Source: Odontesthes bonariensis
Lineage: Eukaryota; Chordata; Actinopteri; Atheriniformes; Atherinopsidae
Assembly: GCF_027942865.1 (NCBI RefSeq)
Contig: NC_134520.1
Coordinates: 4,028,501-4,092,500 of the forward strand
DNA length: 64,000 bases
Reading direction: 5' to 3'
This document shows, in pieces, positions 1 to 11,700 of the stretch. A program made the position numbers and the translations under genes. The notes under the pieces are model-generated. The model searched no databases. It saw nothing but the letters and a program-made list of their open reading frames with translations, and had not been told where the DNA came from. Each line of letters opens with the position of its first letter. Position 1 is the first letter of the stretch.

Positions 1-789
1 TCCACCCCGTCAGTGCTCAGCACTATCACACTATGGTCTACAGGAAAATATTTGGGTCTTTGAGCAAAAACAATCTGAGATGAACATCGCTCGAAATAAA
101 AAGTTTTGCAATCACGACCATTGCTGCTTCCACTGTCTGCAGAAAAGGTGACAATGCCACGATTCAGAGTACCCTGCAGACAAGGAAGTGAGCCTCAACC
201 AGATTAATTAGAATAAATCTGTTTATATTACACATTTCTGTGGGGCTTTGTGAGTTTTAAATGGTGTCTTTGAGCAAAACCGCTGTGAAAGAGTCTCCCA
301 CTCCGCCAAATGAATGAGGTTGAATGGTGTGTTTACAGACAGTAACAACTATTTGGACAACTTAAAGCTAACAGATTTTATGAGCAATTGTGGACATTAA
401 ACCTGAGTTGACTGAGACAGAAAGATGGAAATAAAATGCTGAAAACACTCAATCAATTAGAAATGTTCAGTTCTGCAAGCTCCATCCCAAATGTTCAGGC
501 TAATCTCAAAAGTACTACCTCCCTACCAGGCGCCTTTCTGGGCCTCTGTAAACTTTCTGAAGCAACCTGGTTCCTGTGGTTGAAAGGCAACGTAAAAGAC
601 CTTGGTTCCTGGAAAATGGTTCATAGCCCTGGAAATCCAGCTAAATTGTGCTGTTAAAAAAAAAGGTCTTTTTAAATTAAAGAGTTCTCACTGAATGAGG
701 GCTTCTTCCACATGGAGCATGCGTGTCTATATGTGGCTATGTGTTGATATTTAAGTCTCAAAACCTTTACACCCGGTGCAGCACTTTAC
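1..789 (-). other. cbr4: cbr4 intron 1 (partial)
   Basis: This stretch lies downstream of the cbr4 exon 1 splice donor on the minus strand, so it is the start of intron 1. I looked for the next cbr4 exon, which should encode a segment with a CDV-like motif, and did not find it; it must lie beyond the left edge. A plus-strand open frame at 436-657 has no recognisable domain and is probably chance. Confidence 0.6.
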
Positions 790-934
790 CTCCGTGCAGA
801 GTAGCCACAGTGGCCCGGGCGGCATCTTCGTTCCTGGAGACTACAACTAACCTGCAGCCCCTCTCAGCCAACAGGCGGGACACGGACTTCCCAATTCCCC
901 TGGAGCCCCCACACACAACCGCCAGCCTGGACAT
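790..934 (-). CDS. cbr4: cbr4, carbonyl reductase family member 4, first coding exon (partial gene)
   Basis: Short-chain dehydrogenase/reductase. In vertebrates CBR4 is an NADPH-dependent mitochondrial reductase that pairs with HSD17B8 as the 3-ketoacyl-ACP reductase of mitochondrial fatty-acid synthesis and also reduces quinones. The exon encodes MSRLAVVCGGSRGIGKSVSR and then a second strand and helix: the classic SDR nucleotide-binding start, with the GGSRGIG glycine loop at residues 9-15. The chosen ATG (complement of 932-934) is the one that aligns with the family start. The exon ends in a good donor (G|gtaaag, GT at 789-788) in phase 1. Only about 48 of about 235 residues are in the window. 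Two in-frame upstream ATGs, at 964 and 1021, could extend the N-terminus. The identification is firm from the Rossmann start and from position next to sh3rf1. Confidence 0.85.
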
Positions 935-1340
935 GACCCTTAAGGAAAGGACACGTGACAACATGGCAGGCCGACTAACTCCAACATTGGTTACTTTAAT
1001 GTTAAGTACATATTTAAGCATTTATTTTAAATGCAAAAGCTCAGTGGCGCAGTCCAAGGTTCATACTGACTGCTGCCGTATGTGAAAATAAGCCATTTTT
1101 CGGCAATCGAAATATTCTCGCTTACCGTTCTGTGCGACAAACTGTTGCTTATCTTATTTTCCGTCCGTCGTACCCCGTCTGACAGCGGCTGGTTGAGATG
1201 AAATGACTTTACTGTGTAAAAGCGACTGTTAGCGGACTGGAGGACAGGGGCGCCGCCATGTTTGTTTTCACTGTTATTGCGTTGCTCGACATTGGCCGGT
1301 GGAGGGCGTAGCGGGCACGCGCTGCTTTTTTGCCTCAACG
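935..1340 (-). promoter_or_regulatory. cbr4: cbr4 5' UTR and probable promoter region
   Basis: The sequence upstream of the cbr4 start is richer in CpG than its surroundings, especially around 1240-1320, and contains no other gene. It is the natural place for the transcription start. No TATA box or exact start site can be fixed from sequence alone. Confidence 0.4.
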
Positions 1341-2984
1341 TTGGCTGCTGAAAGCCTGAGGACGTACAGCTGCTGCAAAGAATGTGAATGAGAAATATTT
1401 TTGATAAAGCCCGTTATACCATATTGTATTTGGTAAGATATGACAGCATCGCCTCGACTTTTTTTTCTTTAACATTTGGAGGCCAACATTTACAAGAAAT
1501 GTGCCACAATTTGTGTTTCCCTGGAATTATTAGAATTATCTCTAAATTGTAGTCCATTCACACTCATACTTGTATACCAGAGGAGCCTTACACACAGCGC
1601 ATTTTAAAATGCAGCCATTCATTTTCCTCTTTCTCCATGCATCACTATTCCCCCGTGGAAACATGTTTCACCAGGAATAGCATTATGGTCCACCGGTGCT
1701 CTTACGATGAGAAATGATGAGAGTGGGTGGCCACAGCCCACACCTGGACAGTCCATCAGACTGAGACACTGCCAGATTGATTTGCTGAGGTTAAATAACA
1801 TTCACAACCTTTGGCAGAGCAGATCTCTGGCCCTAAGCCCTGTGGATCACACCCACAGTGCAGGAGAAAAATACCACCACCACAAATATCACACAGTGCT
1901 TCAAATGTAGTCAGTGTTTACCGCAGCAGTCATCATTAACTGTGGCTATATGTTAGAGGAGAAAGGCAGAGGGGATTTGTATTCAGATCACCTTCTCTCC
2001 CTCCCTCATACCTACATGATCCTGCCAGCAGAGCTGTGTTGCTTCGTCATGCACAAACACACTTGGTTCAGTCCTGCATGACAAAAGCTGTTATGTTTTG
2101 CTTGATTTCCTGGAACTATTTAACCATTTTTTTTTTTTTTTTGTTAGGGGGAGCTGCCATGTCTGTCTACATGCTCTCCACACACAATGACTGTTGTTAT
2201 AGCACAATGTAGAAAATCTATACAAAGAACACAACTTCTGTTTTTCTGCCGGAGTAAAGAGCTCAAGGACTCCGCCAACTCTCTTATCATTATAGTGACT
2301 TGGTGCTTAAACATTACTGAGAATTCTCGACCCCGAGGCTCTGTTCCTGAACTCTGCACAGCCCTCGCAGCTGTGAATATTTTACCTACATTCTGTACAG
2401 TCAGCCTCTCCCTATTTTTAAACACCTACCCAACCTGCAGTCGTGTCAGACTGCAATGTTCCTGCAACAAACTCGCGCACGCGCCTGCCCAAGCAAAACA
2501 TTTGGGCCAAAGCAAAAAAATGTGATAAAATATGTATGCTGTGTATTCTTAGCAAACGCACTTATTTTTATTACTCTTATTCAGAAATATGTCATGCTTG
2601 AGCGTTGAAATAACTTATTGCCATGGTAACCCGTCCTCTGCAGGATCTGCGTGCAGCACAATGACCTCCGTGGGTGCTTGTCAGTTCCCGTCAGTGTTAC
2701 CCAGCTGAGCACCCCAGGTAGGGCTCACCTCTTTTTGCCAGGATCTTCCTGGAGACACTAATGACCACATGTACCATGCCTCAGCCCAAATGCAGGTACT
2801 GAAAAACTACCAACTCTTTGCTGCTTTTGAACGCGCGTGTACACATACCCACGAACGCACAGCCTGCACAAACACAGATCTGTCAGTCTGTCCCGTCAAT
2901 GGCACCTTTGATTCCACTCTCGGTTCTGCTCTGCATGTCGTCAGGGGGAGAAAACAGAATGAATAATGACAAATCTTCCAGACA
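1341..2984. other. Intergenic region between the cbr4 5' end and the sh3rf1 3' end
   Basis: No convincing gene. Short open frames occur on both strands but show no splice-supported or recognisable protein. The stretch includes a T run near 2129-2142. Confidence 0.5.
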
Positions 2985-5569
2985 ACATGGAAACCATTTG
3001 CTTTTATTGTTCTAGATTTTTTTTCTTTTTTTTTCTTTTTTTCTTCTTACAAAATGTGCGTTTCCCACAAATGCTTCAGAATATTTTTCACATAACAAGA
3101 TGTGTGCCAAATAGGTTTGATTTCAGGTTCTCGATTTTTTTTTTTTTTTTTTTTTTCAAACTTGAAACAGACTTTGACAGAAAAGAATAAAATGAAAATA
3201 AATCAAGTAAGTCACCTTGGCTTGTAGAAAATGTGTTAAGCTGTATCAAGTAATGTTAGGTTGCCATATGTTCTGATGAATGAAAGCATAGGCCTGTGAC
3301 TATTTCAAGGAATGCTTTACGTTTTGAAACCTGTGCAGCCTTACGCATGAAAAACACGGCCAAGACGTCAGTAAGATTAGAAGTGTTGTGCAGAAGTCTA
3401 TATGAGCGCGAGCTTTTGTGTTGGAGTAAGTTTGACGTGTTATTAAAGGCTTAGTAGTGAAATGAAGACACTCGAGAGGATGTTTTAGCAAAGAGCCTGA
3501 GGTTGGGTGTGGTGACTGCCAAGACAGAAATGCAACATCAGGTTCATTCAATTCATAAGAATTTAAAAAGGCCCAAACAGTGATTTGTACCATCCTTCTC
3601 CACAACTTCTCTAAATCTCAAACAAATTACAACATATTCCAGCAGTCAGTTACACAGTGGTCCCCATCAATGAGCAACCAAAGGCAAAAAAAAAAAAGAA
3701 GAAGATCTAAATAAAACAAAATACATGTGCTTGAAAGTCTGGGTCCCAATTATAAAAGCCAAATTTGGCACAAGTCTGAGTCAAGTGTTTAAACCTCATG
3801 GGACCTCAGATGACGTACCAAAGATCAGGTGAATTGGTCGCATTATATAAATTTTTGTGAGCTCCCCCGAGGCAGGAGGCAAATCTACAATCATACCTAT
3901 TAATACCTTTACAGTGAGGGATTGCCTTAGATTTGCTAATGCCTTTAAGAACACTTTTAGAAAAGAGGAATAATTTCTTTGTTTTGATGCAACATGCTTT
4001 CAACCCCCCCCCCCCCCCCCAAAAAAAAAACGTATGAAACTGCAAATTCCTCTTATTTTAGGTTTAGCAAGCTCCAAACATATAACCCAAATCCCTCGAA
4101 ACACAAATAAATCTTATGGTAATTCAAGTCAGTACAACATTTTAACAAAAATCAACAGAATAAAAAATAAAATAAAATAAAAAAAAATAAAAATCAAGGG
4201 CTCAAAGTGATCGATGTCAAGAAAAAAACTAAAAATGTTGAGATTCTAGCTCTTCCTGTGGAGTGATGCAATAATACGCTTCTTTAGGCAAACATTTGGC
4301 GCTTTAGTTCGCAGTGTGTCTCATTGCCACAAGTCACATTTGGAATGAGTTATAGAATCCAAAAACTGAGAGCCCTCAGAAGGCTTTACTGTGTCAGGTT
4401 AGTCATACGCCACCAACTCTACGAGCAGCAGGTGTCAGCCTCTGTGAAAATGTCTTACCAACATAAATATACACTGAAAAACATCTGCATTGTAACTGAA
4501 ATGTTGTCGCTCTAGTGTTGCAGAGCTCTGTCTGGGTTTGGCTATTGCCAAAGGGGTTTGGAGAGCAGCTACTCTGGTGAGTAAATATAAACAACATACA
4601 AATGAAGCAATATCTGACTGCAAAGTCCATTTTGGAGTGTGTTTTTAGCATATTATAAGAGCAAAGCCAAACAGTCCAGCAACCCACCTGCCACCTCTCC
4701 GTCTCCTGGAGAGGGCTTTGCTAATCACATGCAAATATTATTATTATTATTGTTATTTTTTTTATTTTTATTTTTTTTAAATCACTGCAGGTGACAGCCC
4801 ATAACACTGAAACCTCATCTATACTTTGAGGAAAGAAAGAATAACCTACATGTAGTACAGAAACATTAAGTCTTGTGCAGCATTCACAAAGCTGTGATTT
4901 GTAGCTTCTCGATTATTCGAATGTGCAATACAGCAGATCTCTCTTCTGGTCCTCTGGTTCAGGTAATGCTTTTGGAACAGGGGAAGCTTCTTTTTTTTTC
5001 CTACTATGCAGCACAAGTGATTTGTTCTGGTCAGTTCCATCTGATATACTGACTCCTACATGCTGACAGTTTGAAATAATGATACATTTTTATCAGCAGT
5101 CTAGCAGACAAAAGTAGAACTAATCTGGTCATTTACAACATAAGGCATGTGCTCTACTTAACCCCTTAATGTGTGGCACTACAACAAGAACAATATGAAA
5201 TAAGTTAAAATGTGTAACATACCGTTAAACAGTTCATATTGGTTGTTTTAGGACTAATTATATCTATGTCCTTATGTACAATAAAGTGGGGAACAGTACA
5301 AGGCACACATTTAACAGCTGGATTGTTTCAAAGATATAAATAACCGAGAAAAAAAGAAGTTCATGAGTAGTGTGCTCTCCTCCAACTCTCCACTGTACTT
5401 TCATTGACGACGATTCCTGTTCTTCTCTGCAGCTCTTTCTCATGTGCCTCTAGCGTTCTTTTTCAGGACATAAAGTGTCGGTATGATGGTCCTGTTCCAG
5501 CAGCCTGCGAGCAGCGGTCAGCAGGGTCGTGGCCGCGTCGAGCTTGGTTCACTGTAGTGTATGTGTGTA
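2985..5569 (-). other. sh3rf1: Probable sh3rf1 3' UTR
   Basis: This follows the sh3rf1 stop codon on the minus strand. It is AT-rich, with long A and T runs and no coding signal. A minus-strand AATAAA (TTTATT at 3003-3008) could mark the 3' end and would give a UTR of about 2.6 kb, reasonable for this gene. Other TTTATT sites exist around 4740-4770, so the end point is a guess. Confidence 0.4.
3960..4200. repeat. Low-complexity tracts in the sh3rf1 3' UTR
   Basis: A C run followed directly by an A run lies at about 4004-4030, and AAATAAA-type A-rich sequence lies at about 4160-4195. These are simple low-complexity tracts with no gene content. Confidence 0.7.
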
Positions 5570-8500
5570 TTAGATGCTGTCTACAAAGCTGCCAGGGAAC
5601 AAGCCGGTCCTGCCGTTCCTCTGCAGCGTGCCTTTGAACCAGCCGTCCTCCCTCTTTCTGTGAACAAACACAATGTCGCCCTCCTTAAGTTCCAGCTCGG
5701 CCTCGCTCTGTGGCGGATAGGACACCACCACCCTGTACCTGGGGAGGACAGCCAGAGGCTCAGTAAGACACGGAAACACGCAGCATCAAAGAAAGCTGAT
5801 CTGCCCTGATACCTGTGATACTCATGTGTACAGGACAGACGGGCTGAAACAACACGACACTGCGGTTTCACATCAGCGTACCTCTCACATATGATGGGAC
5901 GTGCATCATGCTGCTGTGATAACAGAGAGGAGCAGGGCTGGCGAGGAGGAGGAGCGATGGGAGCGCATCCGTCAAGGGGACTGTTCTTCCGATGGGAGGA
6001 CTCTGGGACTGAGGAGGAGGAAGATGACGAAGCAGCAGCAGGCTCAGGCTCGAGGCAGCTGACTGAACCAGAAGGTGGGGAACTGTCGGGGCCCACGGCA
6101 CCATGCAACACTTCTCCAGCAGCAGCCTGTTCGGTCTCCAGGGTGGGAGAGGAGGGGGGTGAGGGACGAGACTTCTTCTTATTGGAGGACAACAGCTTCA
6201 GAAGACTTTTCTTCTCTCTCTACAAAAAGAACACAGCAGGTTTAAAGGTTAGAAAACAACCAGAACTGAGAAAATGAGATGCAATTGTCACACCACAGAG
6301 AGACAGAACAAAGAAACTGTGCCATGTAATAATGACCTTTTATTGTTACTACTGGGGAATCCTGAGTAATTAGCATTCTACAAAGCATTTTAATCATATG
6401 CTTAAAAAAACGAAGACATGCTCCACCACGATACCACAAACAATCGGAAACAGTCTTCACTGTGTTCAGAGAATCTCTGAGAAACACAGTGAAAAGAAAC
6501 AGCTAACCTTGCCATCCTTGTCCATTCTGCAGGCGAGCACTGCGTTGTTAGATGAGGAATTGAAGGCAGCGTTGTTCCCAGAGCCGACCGGCACAGCGAG
6601 GACAGGCATGGGTCTCAGAACGTCCCCCTCCAGGGAGGCAGCGCTCACATTGGGTGGAGTCAGAGAGACAGCGGCGCAGCTCATTGCCACTCCCATCCGG
6701 GTGCAGCCTTGGGCGGGACTGGAGGAGGGTTGTGGGCAAACTGCGAGGTGTGGGAGATAGGTCACAGGTGTGGCAGACTGGATGGGTGTCACTGCTGCTG
6801 TGGGCCTGTCCTGACTGTGACACGCAGCTGCAAAAATAACACAAAACAATATCAGGACATCGAAATTCGCTTTTTTTCCCCCTTCTTAATTCAGCGGGGC
6901 AACAATTTGACCATTTACCTGTTCTGACTGCGTTGCGAGCCTGATTTACAGTCATCTGGGAGCTGACATGCAACGGGACTTTTGGCTGTTGGCCTGTGGC
7001 TGTCTGAGCTGTTACCACAGCTGCGGGTTGGGAGCTGGCAGGTACAGCGCTGGAGCACACAGTGAGGGGTTTGTTGAAATCAGGGACAATGGCCCCGAGG
7101 GGAGCAGAGGAAGGGCTCACAATGGTGACTCCTCTGCCGGCCTGAGTGCAGAGACTCATGGACACTTTGGGCTGGGAGCTCCCAGACGCTGTCCTGAGGG
7201 GGGAGGACGTGAAGAGCAGAAAAACACAGCTTTCAGAGGTAACAGGTGACCATTACACAAAGGGGTGGAGCCTTGTTGCATTTAAGGCTTAAATGCGCCA
7301 CACAAAGAGAGAATAACTACATAAGTTTGACATTTCTGTGCTGACAGATTACAAAAGCTGAAATCAAGAAAACAAATAAGTTACACATTTCTAAAAGGAA
7401 TTTGCAAAGTCATCAAAAAGTGCATTTTATGAGAATTCTTTGCAAAGCTGGAAAGCATCTGCGGTACAGTAAATTCCACAGCTAAAACTACTTGTATATG
7501 ATAAAAGTAAACCTAAATGAGCAGTTTAAGTAAACAGGTGCGGCTTTCTCAATAAAACAGTCATCTAAAAAAAAGGAGAAACTGGAGGAAGTTATGACTG
7601 CACAAATGGCTGTTAAACCAAGCATGTGGACACGTGAATGTACAATATGTTGACAAGAATAAATGGCTAACGGTGATTTAATGACTGACCTGCTGACTGG
7701 GCTCATGTAGTTCCCAGGGAAGACTCCGATCTTGCCTGTGTGCATCGAGGTGCCCTTGAACCAGCCATCCTGACAGCGTTCAAGCACCAGGAACATCTCT
7801 CCTTTCCTCAGCTCCAGCTCGTCCTCTTTCCGGGGAGTATACGGGAACATCGCCACATAGCTAGATCCGTCACAAACAATAAACACATTTAGTCAGCCAA
7901 CACGGAGGACCAACCCCCCCGCTTATGGAAAAAAGCAGTTTTTAATACAGCGTTTGTTCTGGTTTTATCCAGCAGTCTGGCTGATTATCTGTCATCATCT
8001 CAGCTCAGAGCCTCCGGCAGAGCTGGTGACCCAGAGAAAATCAGCGCTGAAGGACAAAACTTATTTGTAGGTCATCTCTCTGCAGCAGTGCAAGACCAGG
8101 CCTGTCATGGCAGCCAGGTAGATAAGAGCCTCAGCTGACATGTTTTCCATCTGGTTGCAGTGTTGTCAGGGAAGGAGAATGTAAATACCTCAGTCTGACA
8201 TGCATGCACTGGCAGACCCAATGACGGCAGGAGAGGAGGCATGAGTGGATCTAATATCTATCAGGTGTGTAAGTTGTCTTGGGGGAGTAATGAGGGTAAA
8301 GGTGAGGGGGTCAAAAGTCAGGGGTGATAGAAAGCACCTCCCAAAGGGACCCTGGAGACTGTCACCCACAAGTTTTGACCCTTTCACCTGTGCACAAGCT
8401 CACACTCTGCAGGCCCACACTGACAGCTGGGGGGTGGGGGGTGGGGGTGCTGGTCAAAGACACGCAAGGATTTACTTCCCCATCAGCCGTGCATGTGCGT

Positions 8501-8727
8501 TAAAGACCCTGGGCCATCGGAGGACAAACCGCTTGTGACATTTCACTGCACATTTAAGACGACTGCGTATTTTTGTGCGAGACTGTTGTTATAACTCACA
8601 CTGTGGGTCTTTGTCTGCTACTTTGGTCGCTTATGCTGGGGGAGGGTCTCTGTCCGGCAGCTAGGGAATATGCCGCTCCGCTAACAGAGGACTGCGGGGG
8701 AGGAGGCGGGGGTGGTGGGAGAGCATC
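5570..8727 (-). CDS. sh3rf1: sh3rf1 C-terminal exons: proline-rich exon, SH3-3, Ser/Ala-rich linker, SH3-4
   Basis: Six exons. 8727-8600 encodes the polyproline stretch and ends in phase 2 at a gtgagt donor, joining to [17 protein letters not shown] in 7860-7690 (SH3-3, with [11 protein letters not shown]). 7193-6919 and 6827-6508 encode a low-complexity Ser/Thr/Ala linker that includes the conserved [13 protein letters not shown] and [10 protein letters not shown]. 6219-5882 encodes a basic start ([14 protein letters not shown]), a poly-serine run and [13 protein letters not shown]. 5738-5570 encodes SH3-4 with [15 protein letters not shown]. The linker is less conserved than the SH3 domains and shorter than in mammals. 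Intron stretches at 7194-7689 and 7861-8599 hold nothing recognisable. Confidence 0.95.
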
Positions 8728-11700
8728 CTGTGACAGAAGAATAGAAAATCATATTACTGGCGAGATAGGATCGGCATTCAATTACAACTTTACAACAATT
8801 CATCATTTGCCTCCTCTCAGTAAGACGCACAAGGACGAAAACAAGCAGTAACATGAGCCCCAATAACAGTTACGTAAGCAGGGAGACTAGTTTGTTTATG
8901 AGCAACAAAGAGAATGAGAGCTCATCTGTCATTTGGGTTATTCCCTCTGGTTTGCCGGCACTAGGGGAGAGTGGTTTGGCAGACACTGTAGTCTTGTCCC
9001 CGACTTCCCCTCGTTACGGAGAATCTACTATCCCGCTTGTTTATTTGTTGCTAGGAGACCAAATAGCTACATGTTAAATCCACTGCCGTATTTAATTGGG
9101 AACATATGAAATGAAAAACATGTCTGTGAGCACACTTCAGAGAAACCCTCAAAACCAACCATGAGTGGATTCATCTCGACTCACTTGCTGTTGAACATCT
9201 GGGAGAAACTCCAGCGATTTTTCAGCCTCTAGTCAAAAGCTTGACGCTTAAAGAAGAGTTAAAATGTTGAGGTATCACAAAACACAATAAAAAAGAGCCA
9301 TATACATGTATAGATGGACCCACACGAGCAGTGAGCGTGTCAGAATGAGGCTGAAGTCGACTCCTCTGCCCAGAAGCTTCACATTGCAGTGAGCAGCAGA
9401 GTAATAGCTTCCATGACACACTGGGGGAGGAGAGTGGCACTCATACAGCCCTGTGCTATGTGTACGGGCCCATGTGTATATGCGAGTGTCGTTGTACGTT
9501 CTGGTTCGCTGCTGACGCTTGAGCTGAGATAATTAGGCTGCTGCAGGCTAGAGAAATCATCTGTACAGAAACATCATGTAGGGTTCCCAAGTGAAGCGGA
9601 GAGCTCAACCTTTTGTGTACACATTCCTGCCCATTCAAAAACTCCACATACCAGAGCCTACACATAGACGGACAGGAAGTTCGCGTGCTGTTTTGTGTGG
9701 GCTGGAGGGATTTCTTCAAACTTTTAGTGGCACTGATTTTTCCTTTTTTTTTTTGTCACAGGAATTTAGGAGACTTAATGGAGAAAACCATCATAAAGTA
9801 TGTCCACAGACTGTATCGAATATTGTGACATGTAATCCAGATTAATGCTACTTCATATCTAAACAGTGTGACATAAATGCTACAGTATGAATACTCGTGT
9901 ACGATTTAAAGCAGTGACATTACTGCATGAATTTGTTTAATCCTACGCTTGCAGATACAGTGTACAGTAGGTTGTATACCCTTCTGTTTAATCCATATGC
10001 AGACCTTCCATACATAATGTTACCATGCAACAGCTCCGGATTATATACAAACTGAAAATGTATTTTCTTTAATTACAGTAACGTGTCACATAGAGCTGAA
10101 ATACTCATCTGAATGAGGTACTCAAATAGTGATTAACTGTTTTGTTGTCATTTGGTTACTTCAGTCTTGTGTTTGATCATTATTAAAGAGACATTAATAT
10201 TCCACCTACCAAAGGGATGGATGTGTAGCTCGTCTCTGAGGGAAATGTGAAGACTGTTGCAGTAGTAACAGGACTACTAGGGGGTGGGGTCACAATAAGT
10301 CCAGCTGTGCAAATATGTACCTGCAAACGAAGGGGAATGTTGACCATTTAATATTCTGAATCCATAATAAAGGGTATGCTCCTCTCATACAAATGTGTTC
10401 CAATAAACTTCCTGTTACTGTAATAAATATTCGCTTTAATCACACCTACAATACAAGGACATACTCATCGTAAAGAAGGTCTGATTGCCTGCAGTGTTGT
10501 GGAACGCCATAACTTCAGAGTAAAAAACACTTTCTGGTCACACTGTGTGTAAGTGACACTTGCTGACATGTGGCTTTGTATCCTGCCCATGGCCTGGCTC
10601 GCCTGATGATTTGATTGGTCAAAAAGAAATCATATGACCACACGGGAAGACTTTCATTGGTTATGTTTCTAGAGGGGGCTTCCCAAATCAGTCATCCACG
10701 TGAGTCAGGATGGTTCCCTGGTAACAAGGCCATACTGTTGGACACACAATATCTCCCTGTAGCCCTGTGACTCTGCACGGATGGCTGCCTCAGACTGATC
10801 CACCTCCTAAGGTGAACCTTTCAGAGCACATGAACCAAACGCAACAGTGCACTCAAAAGTGACACTGCTCGACAATGAATAACGCTGTAAAGAACAGGGC
10901 AGGTGTGTTGTTCTAAATTAAATAAATGCATTTTATAGTACAGAAAGAATGCTTACAACAAGTGTCCGTTTTATTTCCCTGAAAATGTCTCCCTATCACC
11001 TGGTACAGTGAGAGGCCCCGAGTACATTTTCAAGAAAGACTAGTTAGGCCCTTTGTTGTCTTTTTGTCTTGCAAGACAAGTGCAGGTGAAGGGGAAAGCA
11101 AAGACAAAAGAGGCTGGAGAGCCTAGTTTTTATTCAACTATGATCTGTAAATCAAACATATATTCTATGAAATATACTGATACCGACTGTTGGGAAATGG
11201 TCAATAGATGACAACTTCTGCACTCAACTCAACAGTGATAGTGCTTAACAGGGGCTTCTGGAAGAAATTATTTCAGAATCTCTGTAGTTGTACACAACTA
11301 ACACTTCATACTCAAGAAAAAAAAAAGAAATACAGAAAAGGACAGTAAAAGGAAACACCGAGTTAGCCACAAATTCACAAAAGTTGGAGGAAATGATATA
11401 ATAAGGTTTTTGAATGTTTAAAGGGGAACTGCGGTATTTTCAACATTAAGCCTCTTTTATGAGTCGTCTGCAATGTTTTAGAACCCCCTCGCCGCTTTTT
11501 TGAATTTTACTGCTGTCTCCGGTATTTGCCTAATTTTGATTCTTCTCAACCTGCTTCAGAATGGCAAGTCATGTGCATGTCCTAAAAGATCCGTAAAAGC
11601 ACCATAAACGTCCGTTTTCAAAATCATCAACTCACCGGAGTGGTTAATGGTGTGCACTGGTAATCCATATCAAATTTCGTTGCGAAAAGTTGCTTCTGTT

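Noticed and set aside
5891..6277. Plus-strand 128-codon frame rich in Glu/Asp/Gly
   Set aside because: Antisense of the sh3rf1 exon 6219-5882 (poly-serine region).
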